A DNA stretch of 64,000 nucleotides, taken from UBA2365 sp964594045 (GTDB lineage: Bacteria; Bacteroidota; Bacteroidia; Chitinophagales; Saprospiraceae). The position numbers and the translations under genes are program-made. The notes beneath the pieces were generated by a model. That model was not told the origin of the DNA. It made no database searches and saw only the letters and a list, made by a program, of their open reading frames with translations. Positions 9,622 through 18,350 of the stretch are shown here, piece by piece. The stretch covers positions 75,925-139,924 of the forward strand of contig CAZQKR010000004.1 in assembly GCA_964594045.1 (NCBI GenBank), written 5' to 3'. Position 1 is the stretch's first letter; every line of letters starts with the position of its first letter.

Positions 9622-10530
9622 TCAATGCCTGAAATACATGCCCAGTCCAAAAAGCAGCACGTAAACCAAAGTGCTGATGGCCATTTGTTTCAGATAAGGG
9701 TCCAGTTGACTCTGTTCCCTGTAAACAGTCACGGCGAATGCATTTCTGATGAACATGGGAATGGAGAGTATGAATAAGTACTGGGAAATGGATTGTTGAT
9801 TGGTAAAAACGAATATGAAGGAAACCACCATTGCGGTAGTGAGCAGGAAATAATGATAAAGTGTGGCATAATTTCTCCCGAGTATAACTGCCAGGGATCG
9901 TTTCCCCGCCAGAATATCTGATTCCATGTCCCGGATATTGTTGACATTGAGTACCGCAACAGAAAGGGTACCTACTGCTACAGAAGGCAATATGACCTCC
10001 ACGGGAAAAAACCCGGTCTGAAGATAAAAACTTCCCGAAACTGCTGCCAGTCCAAAGAAAATAAATACGGCTATATCGCCCCACCCATGGTATCCGTATG
10101 GTTTTTTGCCCATGGTGTATCTGATCGCAGCAAAAAGAGCTGCTATACCCAGGACAAGAAAGGACCAGAAAGCCAATCTGGAAAGCGGTGCAATGACCAG
10201 CAAGGAAAAACCTGTAGAAAAGGCCAAAAATGCACACATGATGATGCCTGCTTTCATCTGGCTCTTGCTGATCTTACCGGATTGGACAGCCCTTGAAGGA
10301 CCTTTCCTGTCAGCAGAATCTGCACCATGGAGACTGTCTCCAAGGTCATTGGCCAGGTTGGACAATATTTGCAGAAAAAGTGCGGTCAGCAACGCCAAAA
10401 TGAACACCGGCAAATTGAAAGCATTGTAGAAATGAGCGAGAAATCCGCCCATGGTGATGCCTGCCAGCGCCAGCGGCAGTGTTCTCAGCCGCATAGCCCC
10501 GATCCAGTTGGAAATGTTTGTTGAATTCAT
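9622..10530 (-). CDS. menA: 1,4-dihydroxy-2-naphthoate polyprenyltransferase
   Basis: Integral membrane UbiA-family enzyme that attaches the isoprenoid tail to 1,4-dihydroxy-2-naphthoate in menaquinone synthesis. Early residues WIGAMRLRTLPLALAGITMG and the first Asp-rich motif in LSNLANDLGDSLHGAD, followed by DRKGPSRAVQ, are diagnostic of MenA. The second Asp-rich region is NVNNIRDMESD. About nine membrane helices fill the 302 residues. The ATG at 10530 is chosen because a near-perfect TTTG-N19-TAnnTTTG promoter ends four bases before it; the frame is open 16 codons further but that would start inside the promoter. Menaquinone is the expected quinone of Bacteroidota. Confidence 0.92.
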   Translation of the reverse strand: MNSTNISNWIGAMRLRTLPLALAGITMGGFLAHFYNAFNLPVFILALLTALFLQILSNLANDLGDSLHGADSADRKGPSRAVQSGKISKSQMKAGIIMCAFLAFSTGFSLLVIAPLSRLAFWSFLVLGIAALFAAIRYTMGKKPYGYHGWGDIAVFIFFGLAAVSGSFYLQTGFFPVEVILPSVAVGTLSVAVLNVNNIRDMESDILAGKRSLAVILGRNYATLYHYFLLTTAMVVSFIFVFTNQQSISQYLFILSIPMFIRNAFAVTVYREQSQLDPYLKQMAISTLVYVLLFGLGMYFRH

Positions 10531-10534
10531 CCGG

Positions 10535-10565
10535 CAAATGTACAGTTTTAAAGGTTTTTTCCAAA
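10535..10565 (-). promoter_or_regulatory. Strong Bacteroidota promoter of menA
   Basis: On the minus strand TTTG (10565-10562), a 19-base spacer, then TACATTTG (10542-10535) match the TTTG-N19-21-TAnnTTTG consensus exactly. Only CCGG separates the -7 box from the ATG at 10530, so the predicted transcription start falls at or next to the start codon. Confidence 0.65.
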
Positions 10566-10738
10566 ATCGGTGATGCATACCTGATCATTTGATTCCGGCT
10601 TCAGGCCATTTGGATGGACAAACAGGATGCGATTTTAAATAATCCCCCATTCCGGAGCTCCTGATGAAAACCAGGACGGACTGAACGGGAATCAGGGCAA
10701 ATTGAAAAGAGCCGGGGTAAAAGAAACCAGAACCAAGA

Positions 10739-10990
10739 CAAACTACACGAGTACAATGACAAACTGCACGAGTACAATGGCAAACAGCACGAGTACAATG
10801 GCAAACAGCACGAGTACAAAGGCAAACTTCACGAGTACAAAGGCAAACTTCACGAGTACAAAGGCAAACTTCACGAGTACAATGACAAACTGCACGAGTA
10901 CAATGGTAAACTGCACGAGTACAATAGCAAACTGCGCGAGTACAATAGCAAACTGCACGAGTACAAAGGCAAACTGCACGAGAACCAGGT
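10739..10990. repeat. 21-bp minisatellite, 12 units
   Basis: Twelve head-to-tail 21-base units of consensus CAAACTGCACGAGTACAATG plus G; the last unit is diverged (agaaccaggt) and resembles the sequence just before unit 1. Variants alternate at the same positions (ACTG/ACAG/ACTT, AATGG/AAAGG/AATAG), showing amplification with drift. Because 21 is a multiple of three, open frames run through it on both strands with seven-residue periods (for example TSTMANC); none has a supporting start, composition or family, so it is annotated as repeat DNA, not a gene. Confidence 0.9.
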
Positions 10991-11023
10991 AAAACTAAAA
11001 AATGTATCAAAAATGCTTTTTTT

Positions 11024-11074
11024 TACCGTTCCCTCAGCGAAAGCTACCGTTCCCACAGCGAAAGCTACCGTTCG
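11024..11074. repeat. Second 21-bp-period tandem repeat, 2.4 units
   Basis: Units at 11024-11044 and 11045-11065 (TACCGTTCCCACAGCGAAAG plus C, differing by one base) and a partial third at 11066-11074. The sequence is unrelated to the adjacent minisatellite but has the same 21-base period. Confidence 0.8.
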
Positions 11075-11231
11075 TTAAATGATGAATAAAATTATAGTTT
11101 TTTTACACCTGTCAGAATGTAAAAAAATGTTGGAAAATCAACCAATAAACCAATTAAATATTTTGAAATGTTAACTTCATAATTTTTCTTTGTACCGATA
11201 ATTTATTATTTCATCCTTAAATCCATTTAAC

Positions 11232-11945
11232 ATGGCGGGAAAAACAGAATCGTCCTTCGGGGCCAGGCTAAGAAGGGCATATGACCTTTTAGCACTTGTA
11301 CAAAAATTGGAAGACTATCAACCTCCGCGACCTGAGGAAAGTATTGAAGACTTCAAAACGTTTGTTCAAAAATTGGAAGAAGCAAATACGAGGGTCACCA
11401 ATTTGAGAAATACTTACACGCTTTCAGTAGCTCAACGAGCAAGCCATTTCAGAGGTGAAGATGATTCTCTGGAGAAAATCATTGTTCAGATCCGCGCAGC
11501 TGTTGAAGCCGCATTAGGAAAATCTTCAACCCAAATGAGCATTATCACCGGAATCAACCGCAAAATACGGGCTACGAAGATATCCAAAGCACCGGATGAT
11601 CCGACAAAATCGACTAACGAAGAAGCAGTCAGCAGATCCCAGAGATCCTACGGATCGTTGACCCAATTCTTTAGCGACATTATCAACTCTGTGGCCAGCT
11701 ATCCGGAATATAATCCTTCCAACGAGAAGATCGGAGTCACAGCATTGAAAGAAAAATTTAACAGAATGCACACACTGAATGATGAAGTTATGGCCACTAC
11801 ACAGGATTTGAAAGTGGCTGAAGTAGATCGAAAGGCTCAATTTCTAGAATTGAATGCAAGAGTTCAAAGGATCAAAGCCTATATCAAGGCACAATATGGG
11901 ATAAAATCAGAAGCTTATATGGTGATCAAGGGACTGCGTTTTTAA
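11232..11945 (+). CDS. Helical protein with internal duplication, unknown function
   Basis: A 237-residue soluble, mainly alpha-helical protein without signal peptide. Residues of about 17-113 and 143-237 look like two diverged copies of one domain: each has a hydrophobic helix, a Tyr/Pro-rich turn (YQPPRPEESI versus YPEYNPSNEKI), two long helices, and a similar ending (SIITGINRKIR versus YMVIKGLRF). The linker (about 114-142) is polar and rich in Ser, Lys and Asp. No catalytic motif is visible and no family name is recognised. Codon use is like the neighbours. It has no clear operon partner; upstream is repeat DNA, downstream a non-coding gap. Confidence 0.75.
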   Translation: MAGKTESSFGARLRRAYDLLALVQKLEDYQPPRPEESIEDFKTFVQKLEEANTRVTNLRNTYTLSVAQRASHFRGEDDSLEKIIVQIRAAVEAALGKSSTQMSIITGINRKIRATKISKAPDDPTKSTNEEAVSRSQRSYGSLTQFFSDIINSVASYPEYNPSNEKIGVTALKEKFNRMHTLNDEVMATTQDLKVAEVDRKAQFLELNARVQRIKAYIKAQYGIKSEAYMVIKGLRF

Positions 11946-12287
11946 TATCAAGTTTTCTGGGACACGTGGGCCTGTTCCTTTACGGTGGTGAATGGGCCTT
12001 TTTTGTTTTTTAGGTATATATGGATTTAGTCTTTTAGACTTTTTGTATTGCCCGGATCAATCCTAAGTCAATAGACATGGTTCAATTTCGACCGGAATCG
12101 CAGGTCACTATGAACCGGATCTTACATTATGTAAAAACCGATGAAAATCAGAAGAAATAAAGCTAATTAGCTATCAAATCAGGTCGCTGGACCGGTAAAA
12201 GGGTAACTCCATCCAATAGATACTACATCCGCAATACCGATTTCCCCATATGATTAAAAAAATACTTGTTTTCAACTTTTTAGTGCG
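11946..12287. other. Non-coding gap after the duplicated-domain gene
   Basis: No gene was seen. A GGCC-containing fold followed by a T-run around 11967-12010 may end transcription of the upstream gene but the stem is only about 4 bp. The rest has no recognised feature up to the cassette boundary. Confidence 0.3.
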
Positions 12288-12361
12288 CTTACGAAGGTTC
12301 CGTTCAACACTGCGTTCATCGCTTGGTTTGCAACCACGACGAACGCTCAGCTGTTAGCGGG
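12288..12361. repeat. attC-like hairpin at the edge of a probable gene cassette
   Basis: A long hairpin has arms 12312-12321 and 12337-12346 (10 bp with one G-T pair), continued by TGGTT/AACCA (12324-12328, 12332-12336) around a 3-base loop, with two unpaired bases on one arm. Outside it on the minus strand lie CGCTAAC and GTTGAAC; the latter fits the integron R' box GTTRRRY. GTTAGCGGG at 12353-12361 has an exact inverted copy at 13043-13051, beyond the GNAT gene. The layout resembles an attC recombination site, but the R'' box is not canonical. Confidence 0.45.
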
Positions 12362-12404
12362 TCGTTTTTTTTTACTTTTATGAAATCCTTTCTGTTTAAA
12401 CAAT

Positions 12405-12986
12405 TCACTTCACCATAACAAAATGCGTAATTTGTTTATTGAGGTATTGAGTTGATATCAATTTAAAACCATAATTTTCATAAATAGGAACGTTTTTAAT
12501 GTTATGTGTTTCAAGGTATACTTTGTCTCCTTTTGCATTTGCTTCCGATAAAAAAGGTTTAATCATTTTACTTGCAAAGCCTTTACCTTGGTATTCTGGC
12601 GAAACAACAACTGTATCCAAATACCAATATGGTTCTGTTACAAGCCTTTTTTTTTGTTTAGTTGACCAACATTGATATCTAACCATTCTAACCAAGCTAA
12701 ATATGCCTAAATTAAAAACTAATGAAAAACCTTCAATTACTTCGTTAAATGTTATTGCACTACGGTGCTCATTAGGTTTTTCCAAAATACAAAACCCCTC
12801 ATATTTTTCAGAGGTTTTGTATGTATTTAAAAGCATTGTTTTCAGTTTAAATTCATAGAAATACTCTAATTTTTCAATTCTTGATTTTTCGTCAGGGAAG
12901 AAATATTTATGTAAGTCATCATCAAACATTGCCAATGCAAATATTTTTTTTGCTTGCTCTATTTCGCTATTGTCAATTCGTTGCAT
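12405..12986 (-). CDS. GNAT-family N-acetyltransferase, probably cassette-borne
   Basis: A 193-residue cytoplasmic acetyltransferase of the GNAT fold. The acetyl-CoA-binding motif is VSPEYQGKGFASKMI (Q-x-x-G-x-G/A type) at about 128-142, preceded by the beta-strand WYLDTVVV and followed by KVYLETHNIKNVPIYENYGF, typical of the C-terminal half. The substrate is unknown; relatives acetylate antibiotics, amines or protein N-termini. The gene is markedly more AT-rich than its neighbours (many AAA, ATT, TTT and TTA codons) and is bracketed by inverted GTTAGCGGG/CCCGCTAAC sequences with an attC-like hairpin on its 3' side, so horizontal acquisition as a single-gene cassette is likely. Confidence 0.85.
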   Translation of the reverse strand: MQRIDNSEIEQAKKIFALAMFDDDLHKYFFPDEKSRIEKLEYFYEFKLKTMLLNTYKTSEKYEGFCILEKPNEHRSAITFNEVIEGFSLVFNLGIFSLVRMVRYQCWSTKQKKRLVTEPYWYLDTVVVSPEYQGKGFASKMIKPFLSEANAKGDKVYLETHNIKNVPIYENYGFKLISTQYLNKQITHFVMVK

Positions 12987-13042
12987 ATTGTCATATGTGT
13001 TTACTTATTTTTGACTCTTTATTTTCATTCGTTCGTAAAATG

Positions 13043-13051
13043 CCCGCTAAC
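13043..13051. repeat. Distal inverted repeat of the GNAT cassette
   Basis: CCCGCTAAC, the exact inverted copy of 12353-12361. A nearby TTCGTAA (13032-13038) also mirrors TTACGAA at the other edge (12290-12296). Confidence 0.5.
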
Positions 13052-13717
13052 AAAAATATATCACAATTCAGGTTTTACATAACATAATATAAGCTATTCA
13101 TCCCACTTGAGCTTATATGCCCAATTAAATACATGTACCGGGAAAATTGGCGGGGAGAGAATTGCATATATTTTCTTGACAGTAATTGATGCCTGATTTA
13201 TTGAATTTTTCATCCATTAATTTGAAGTCTCTTTTAAGCAGGTTCGGCATACGCGGAGTGTAGGGTAATTTCCTGCACAGACCGTATCAAACTCAACCAT
13301 TAGCAAACTGAATATCCATCTTCACCAGGCCGGATCTTTTTCTGTTCCATTCCATGCATTGATCAGGGGACTGATGCAGGAAATGTATTTTGTTTTACCG
13401 GTCGATCCGGAAAAGAAAGTCATGTATCTCAAAACCTTTCCGGTGTCTGAAAAAATAAAAAATGCCTGTATAATTAATGTGTGTTAAATTAATGTAAAGT
13501 GTATTGAATTAATCTTCACGATCACTTCACCCCGATTTCCGCAATGGATCTGAACACGCACATACTTTTGCATCAGAATAAGAAACTATCCCGCAACCGG
13601 GCATTCAAAATCACCCGGCGGGCAAGGTCTCCAATACATGGAATAAAGGATAAAACTTAAAAGCGCTCCGAATTGGGGCGGAATGAATAAAACTATTTTT
13701 AACAAACAAAATTAAGA
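13052..13717. other. Non-coding gap upstream of the beta-helix lipoprotein
   Basis: No gene of acceptable quality was seen in either strand. A TATTTTTA sequence about 18 bases before the ATG at 13718 is one base off the TAnnTTTG box and may be the promoter of the following gene. Confidence 0.3.
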
Positions 13718-15028
13718 ATGAAATCGATCAAACAATTTGCTTTTGGAATCATCGCTGTGGCCGCGCTTGGCCTCACTTCCTGTGACACGGATCCCTGTGA
13801 CGGGATCACCTGCCCGGAAGGATATGTATGCGAAGACGGAACCTGCGTGGAAGAAAACCCGGCCCTGGATAATGAAGTGGTGTCCGGTCTGATTTCTGCA
13901 GACGTGACCTGGAAAGCGGACAGAATTTATGAACTGGCAGGGAAAGTTGTGGTGAACAGCGGCGTCACGCTGACCATCGAACCCGGAGCGATCATCAAAG
14001 GAAGACAAGGTACCGGAACACTGGCCTCAGCACTGATCATTGCCAGAGGTGCAAAGATCAATGCCTGCGGAACTGCCGACAAACCGATCATCTTTACTTC
14101 CGTACTGGACAATATCAAACTGGGCGAAAAAGCAGGAACCAACCTGACTCAACTGGACAGGGAAAAATGGGGAGGTCTTCTGATCCTTGGTTATGCGCCG
14201 ACTTCAACAGGCGATGGTGATAAAGTGGGTCAGATCGAAGGTATTCCGGCTGATGAACCTTATGGTATTTACGGTGGCGATAACGCAGCGGACAATTCCG
14301 GCTCTCTTTGCTATGTGTCTATCAGACATGGCGGCGCGCTGATAGGTGAAGGTAACGAGATCAACGGTTTGACACTTGGTGGTGTGGGCTCAGGCACAAC
14401 GATCCACCACATTGAAGTGGTCAGCAACCTGGATGATGGCATCGAGTGTTTTGGCGGAACAGTTAATATCGATCACGCGATCGTGGCCTTCCAGGGTGAT
14501 GATGCGCTGGATGTTGACCAGAACTATAGCGGTACTTTTACCAATTTTTATATCATTCATGGCGGGGATACCGATGAAGGTCTGGAACTTGACGGACCTG
14601 AAGGTTCCACTTATACGACCGGAAAATTCAAATTTATCAATGGAACGATCATCTCAACCGACGGAAAGGGTAGTGGTGCAGATCTGAAATCCAAAGCTCA
14701 GGGTACACTGGAAAATATATCTTTCAAAGGGTATACCAATTTCGTGAAAGTCAGCGCCGGCTTTAATGCGGATTGTACGGATAAATCAGATGCATACACC
14801 AATGCGATCAATGGAAATCTCGTGGTGAAAGCCTGTGAATTCGTTGCCGCTGCGGATATGTATAAGGTGTACAGCAGTTCAGCCTGCCTTACCGGAGATC
14901 ATCAGACCAGTCTGATCAATGCATGGTCAGCAAACGGTAATACCAAACCTGCCGCAGCAACCAAGGGTGCAGACAAAAATGCATTCAAGGGATGGAGCTG
15001 GACAGACATCAAAGGATTTATACAATAA
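13718..15028 (+). CDS. Surface lipoprotein with right-handed beta-helix
   Basis: A 436-residue exported lipoprotein: signal peptide with lipobox LTSC (lipid-modified Cys22), then a short cysteine-rich EGF-like segment (CDPCDGITCPEGYVCEDGTC pattern, residues about 25-46), then a long repetitive beta-rich region (VNSGVTLTIEPGAIIKG, EKWGGLLILGYAP, HHIEVVSNLDDGIECFGGT) typical of parallel beta-helix proteins. No catalytic motif was identified. It is followed after 77 bases by a TonB-dependent receptor, with a weak hairpin between, a pairing that suggests the lipoprotein acts as an external partner of the receptor. Ligand unknown. Confidence 0.8.
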   Translation: MKSIKQFAFGIIAVAALGLTSCDTDPCDGITCPEGYVCEDGTCVEENPALDNEVVSGLISADVTWKADRIYELAGKVVVNSGVTLTIEPGAIIKGRQGTGTLASALIIARGAKINACGTADKPIIFTSVLDNIKLGEKAGTNLTQLDREKWGGLLILGYAPTSTGDGDKVGQIEGIPADEPYGIYGGDNAADNSGSLCYVSIRHGGALIGEGNEINGLTLGGVGSGTTIHHIEVVSNLDDGIECFGGTVNIDHAIVAFQGDDALDVDQNYSGTFTNFYIIHGGDTDEGLELDGPEGSTYTTGKFKFINGTIISTDGKGSGADLKSKAQGTLENISFKGYTNFVKVSAGFNADCTDKSDAYTNAINGNLVVKACEFVAAADMYKVYSSSACLTGDHQTSLINAWSANGNTKPAAATKGADKNAFKGWSWTDIKGFIQ

Positions 15029-15044
15029 ACAGTGCATACTTGAT

Positions 15045-15084
15045 CCCGGTTGGCAGAACCCTTCCGGGCTCTTTTCTTTTTTTC
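15045..15084 (+). terminator. Weak intergenic hairpin with T-run
   Basis: CCCGG (15045-15049) and CCGGG (15064-15068) can pair; a pyrimidine/T-rich run follows. It may partly terminate transcription between the lipoprotein and the receptor. Confidence 0.35.
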
Positions 15085-15105
15085 AAATGATTAATTATAC
15101 CAAAC

Positions 15106-17895
15106 ATGAAAAATTTATTTTTAACCGTCATCGCCTTGCTGGTTTTCACAGGCATGACACAGGCAGCCGTCATCCGGGGCGCTGTCATAGATGATCAAAC
15201 GGGGGAATTTTTACCCTTTGTCAACATCCTGATTGAAGAAACCGGTAATGGAACGACCACAGATCTGGATGGAAATTTTACACTCGAAGTGCCGGGAGGA
15301 ACCTACACCCTGACGTTTTCCTATATCGGCTATGCCGATGTAAAGGTGCCTGAGATCAAAGCGCTGGAGACACAACCGATCGTGCTCGGAGAGATACGGA
15401 TGAAAGAGCAGGGCAATCTGCTGCAGGAAGTCGTCGTCACAGGCCAACAGATACGTAACACAGAAACCGCATTAAGCACGATCAAAAGAAAGTCCATCAA
15501 CGTGATGGACGGAATTTCTTCCCAGACCTTTTCCCGCCTGGGAGACAGCAATGCCGGAGATGCCATTAAAAGGGTAACAGGTGTCTCGGTGGAAGACGGA
15601 AAAAATGTGTTCGTCCGCGGTTTGGGCGACCGCTATACCAAAACCATGCTCAATGACATGGCCATCCCCGGATTGGATCCGGACAGGAACACAGTTCAGA
15701 TAGACATTTTCCCCACCAATGTGATCGATAATATCCTGGTGTATAAATCAGCTATGGCCAACCTGGCAGGCGATTTCAGCGGCGGTATTGTCAATCTCGT
15801 CACCAAAGATTTTCCGGATGCCCGCAACCTGTCGGTTTCGCTTTCCGCCGGTTACAACCCGGATATGAATTTCAACAGCAATTATCTGAGTTATGCCGGC
15901 GGAAAAACGGATTGGCTCGGAATGGATGATGGCAGCAGGGCACTGCCTTTTCATAAATCAGTTGCCATCCCTGATGAATCTTCCAATAAGGCTGTACTGT
16001 ATGATCTGACATCTCAGATGTCTAAAAACATGGCTGCCATTCAAAGCCGGAGCGGGATCAATTCAAGCATATCCATTTCAGGCGGAAACCAGAGTCAGAT
16101 CGGTAGAATGACCCTGGGCTATATGGCTTCTGTTTATTTTAAAAACGATTTTAAGCACTATGATCATGTGGAGTATGGAGATTTTGTATCGGAAGAAGTG
16201 AATGAATTCAGGTTTACACAGGATAAAATCTCAACAGGGAAGCTGAGCAGTCAGAATACATTGCTTAGTGCCATGGCAGGTGCTGCAGTCAAAACCAAAA
16301 ACCACAAAATCGGAATTAAATATTTAAGCCTGAACAACGGTGAAGACCAGGCTTCTGTATTGAATGTGCAGGATTTGCAGGATAATCCTTCCGTGATCGT
16401 TCGCAATGTGTTGCATTTTACCGGGCGTACCATGAATAGTTTAAACTTGCATGGCGAACATCTGTTGAGTGATGGAAAATTTAATATTGAGTGGAAAGTT
16501 GCACCGACACTGGCCACTGTAAATGAGCCGGATATCAGACAGACCGGGTTTGAACTGACAGATGAGGGTGATTATTTGATCAAACCGTCTGTAGGGGCTG
16601 ATGTGACCCGCGCTTACCGCTATCTGACAGAACAAATGCTGAATTCACGGATCGATCTGAGCTATAATTTTACACAGTGGTCCGGAGAAAAAGCCAGGAT
16701 CAGATTTGGCTACAATGACCTCAGAAAGGAAAGGGATTATGAGATCTTAAGCTATGTGATCCGGGTGAATAATCAGGATCAAATGAATTTGAACGGAGAT
16801 CCGGATAATATCCTGAAAGAAGAAAACCTTTGGAAGCCGGATGGCGATCGCACCGGATCCTATCTGAAGGGTAATTTCGAACCAAGCAATACCTTCAATT
16901 CGAGACAAAATACACTCGCTGCCTATGCGATGACCGAGTTGCCGGTGACTGCGCAGTTCAAGGCTATTTTAGGCGTAAGGGCTGAGAAGACGGATATTTT
17001 CTACACCGGCCAGAACAACCTGGGTACCATTGTCTTTAAAAACGAAAAGATCCTCGAAGACCTCGATATTTTACCATCAACAAATCTGATATATTCATTG
17101 CATGATAACATGAATATACGGGTGAGTTATAACCGGACACTGGCCAGGCCTTCCTTTAAGGAAAAATCACTGGCACAGATCCAGGACCCGGTTTCCGGAA
17201 GGACTTTTATCGGTAATACAGAACTGGTGAGCAGCCGGATCGATAACCTGGATCTGCGTTGGGAACGCTTTGCTACCGGAGGTCAGCTCATCTCGGTCAG
17301 TTTGTTCTATAAGCATTTTAAAGATCCGATTGAGTTGGAATCTTACGATGCCTTGTCTCCGGATAATTATACACCAAGGAACGCTGAGAACGCAGTTTCT
17401 TATGGACTTGAGTTTGAGATCAATAAGAATCTTCAATTTCTCGGAGGGTTCATGTCGGACTTTTTCCTGGGTGTCAATGCTTCTTATGTGATTTCAGAGA
17501 TCCAACGTTCATCTAATGTGGATCTGTATGATACAGATACGAGAACGATGGTAGGACAATCTCCATATCTGGTGAATGCCAACCTGGGTTATCGTAATGA
17601 AGACAACAAACTGGAATTCAGCGTGGCTTATAATGTTCAGGGACCACGACTGACCATTGTCGGGATAGGTGTCAATCCGGATGTATATGAAAGGGCATTT
17701 CATGCATTGGATGCCAAGGCAAGTTATAAATTCGGACCAAAAGGTATGTATAAGATCAGTGCTGCTGCCGGCAATATACTGGATCAGGACAAAGTGTTTA
17801 CCTATGATGGCGGTTCCGTCAATGAAGGAGAATACATCTGGTCCAGACTTTCACCAAAAAGAAATTTCAGCCTGGGTATTTCAGTCAGCTTGTAG
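15106..17895 (+). CDS. TonB-dependent outer-membrane receptor
   Basis: Outer-membrane active transporter of 929 residues. Signal peptide 1-20; CarboxypepD_reg-like domain about 21-105 (IRGAVIDDQTGEFLPFVNI, FSYIGYADV); plug domain starting near 130 with GDAIKRVTGVSVEDGKNVFV and ALAGDF-like GGIVNLVTK; then a 22-strand barrel to the C-terminus (LGISVSL). The energy-coupling TonB box is not obvious, as is common in this phylum. It lies directly behind the beta-helix lipoprotein and ends in a strong terminator, so the two form a unit. It is not a SusC/SusD pair: no SusD homologue is present. The substrate is unknown. Confidence 0.92.
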   Translation: MKNLFLTVIALLVFTGMTQAAVIRGAVIDDQTGEFLPFVNILIEETGNGTTTDLDGNFTLEVPGGTYTLTFSYIGYADVKVPEIKALETQPIVLGEIRMKEQGNLLQEVVVTGQQIRNTETALSTIKRKSINVMDGISSQTFSRLGDSNAGDAIKRVTGVSVEDGKNVFVRGLGDRYTKTMLNDMAIPGLDPDRNTVQIDIFPTNVIDNILVYKSAMANLAGDFSGGIVNLVTKDFPDARNLSVSLSAGYNPDMNFNSNYLSYAGGKTDWLGMDDGSRALPFHKSVAIPDESSNKAVLYDLTSQMSKNMAAIQSRSGINSSISISGGNQSQIGRMTLGYMASVYFKNDFKHYDHVEYGDFVSEEVNEFRFTQDKISTGKLSSQNTLLSAMAGAAVKTKNHKIGIKYLSLNNGEDQASVLNVQDLQDNPSVIVRNVLHFTGRTMNSLNLHGEHLLSDGKFNIEWKVAPTLATVNEPDIRQTGFELTDEGDYLIKPSVGADVTRAYRYLTEQMLNSRIDLSYNFTQWSGEKARIRFGYNDLRKERDYEILSYVIRVNNQDQMNLNGDPDNILKEENLWKPDGDRTGSYLKGNFEPSNTFNSRQNTLAAYAMTELPVTAQFKAILGVRAEKTDIFYTGQNNLGTIVFKNEKILEDLDILPSTNLIYSLHDNMNIRVSYNRTLARPSFKEKSLAQIQDPVSGRTFIGNTELVSSRIDNLDLRWERFATGGQLISVSLFYKHFKDPIELESYDALSPDNYTPRNAENAVSYGLEFEINKNLQFLGGFMSDFFLGVNASYVISEIQRSSNVDLYDTDTRTMVGQSPYLVNANLGYRNEDNKLEFSVAYNVQGPRLTIVGIGVNPDVYERAFHALDAKASYKFGPKGMYKISAAAGNILDQDKVFTYDGGSVNEGEYIWSRLSPKRNFSLGISVSL

Positions 17896-17937
17896 TTCCG
17901 GTCAGGAATTGTTAGAATATAATTAATCATTTTTAAG

Positions 17938-17978
17938 ACACGGCCTGAAGGTTCCAGGATGGCCGTGTTCTTTTTTTT
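17938..17978 (+). terminator. Rho-independent terminator after the TonB receptor
   Basis: Perfect 8-bp stem ACACGGCC (17938-17945) / GGCCGTGT (17961-17968) followed by a nine-T run. Confidence 0.85.
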
Positions 17979-18119
17979 TATGGTCTGACTTTACTGAACA
18001 GATGTATGTTATATTGTTTTCCTGGCTCTTTATTAATTTGTATGGATTTTAATATAATCTGATCAACAAGTTTAATTGAACAAGTGATTTTTGAAAAACT
18101 TCATGGAACGTTGATTTTT

Positions 18120-18270
18120 TAGAAAATTCCACGAAATCCACGAAGCAGACACGAAATCCACGAAGTTTTTATTTTTACCCACAAAAAATTCTCTTGATTT
18201 ATAATATAATGTATTGACTTTGTGCCTTCTTCGTGCAAATCGTGGAATAGCTGTATTTTGTATTCCTATT
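18120..18270. repeat. Dispersed CACGAA-rich repeat (copy 2, inverted)
   Basis: Reverse-complement relative of 8026-8336: the left edge (TAGAAAATTCCACGAA...) corresponds to that copy's right edge, and the right edge (TATTCCTATT) to its left edge, including GAAGGCACAAAG and the ATACATTATAT stretch. It lacks the extra middle block. Confidence 0.75.
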
Positions 18271-18350
18271 AAAATCCAGGGAGCTTTGATCAAATTCATT
18301 TACCCACACCAATCAACATAGAACTGTTTTCTTTAATGTGATGGGTTCAA

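Noticed and set aside
10585..11010. Minus-strand frame with seven-residue Cys-Thr-Arg repeats, and matching frames on the plus strand over the minisatellite
   Set aside because: They are produced by the 21-bp tandem repeat; all phases are open, no start signal or known family supports them.
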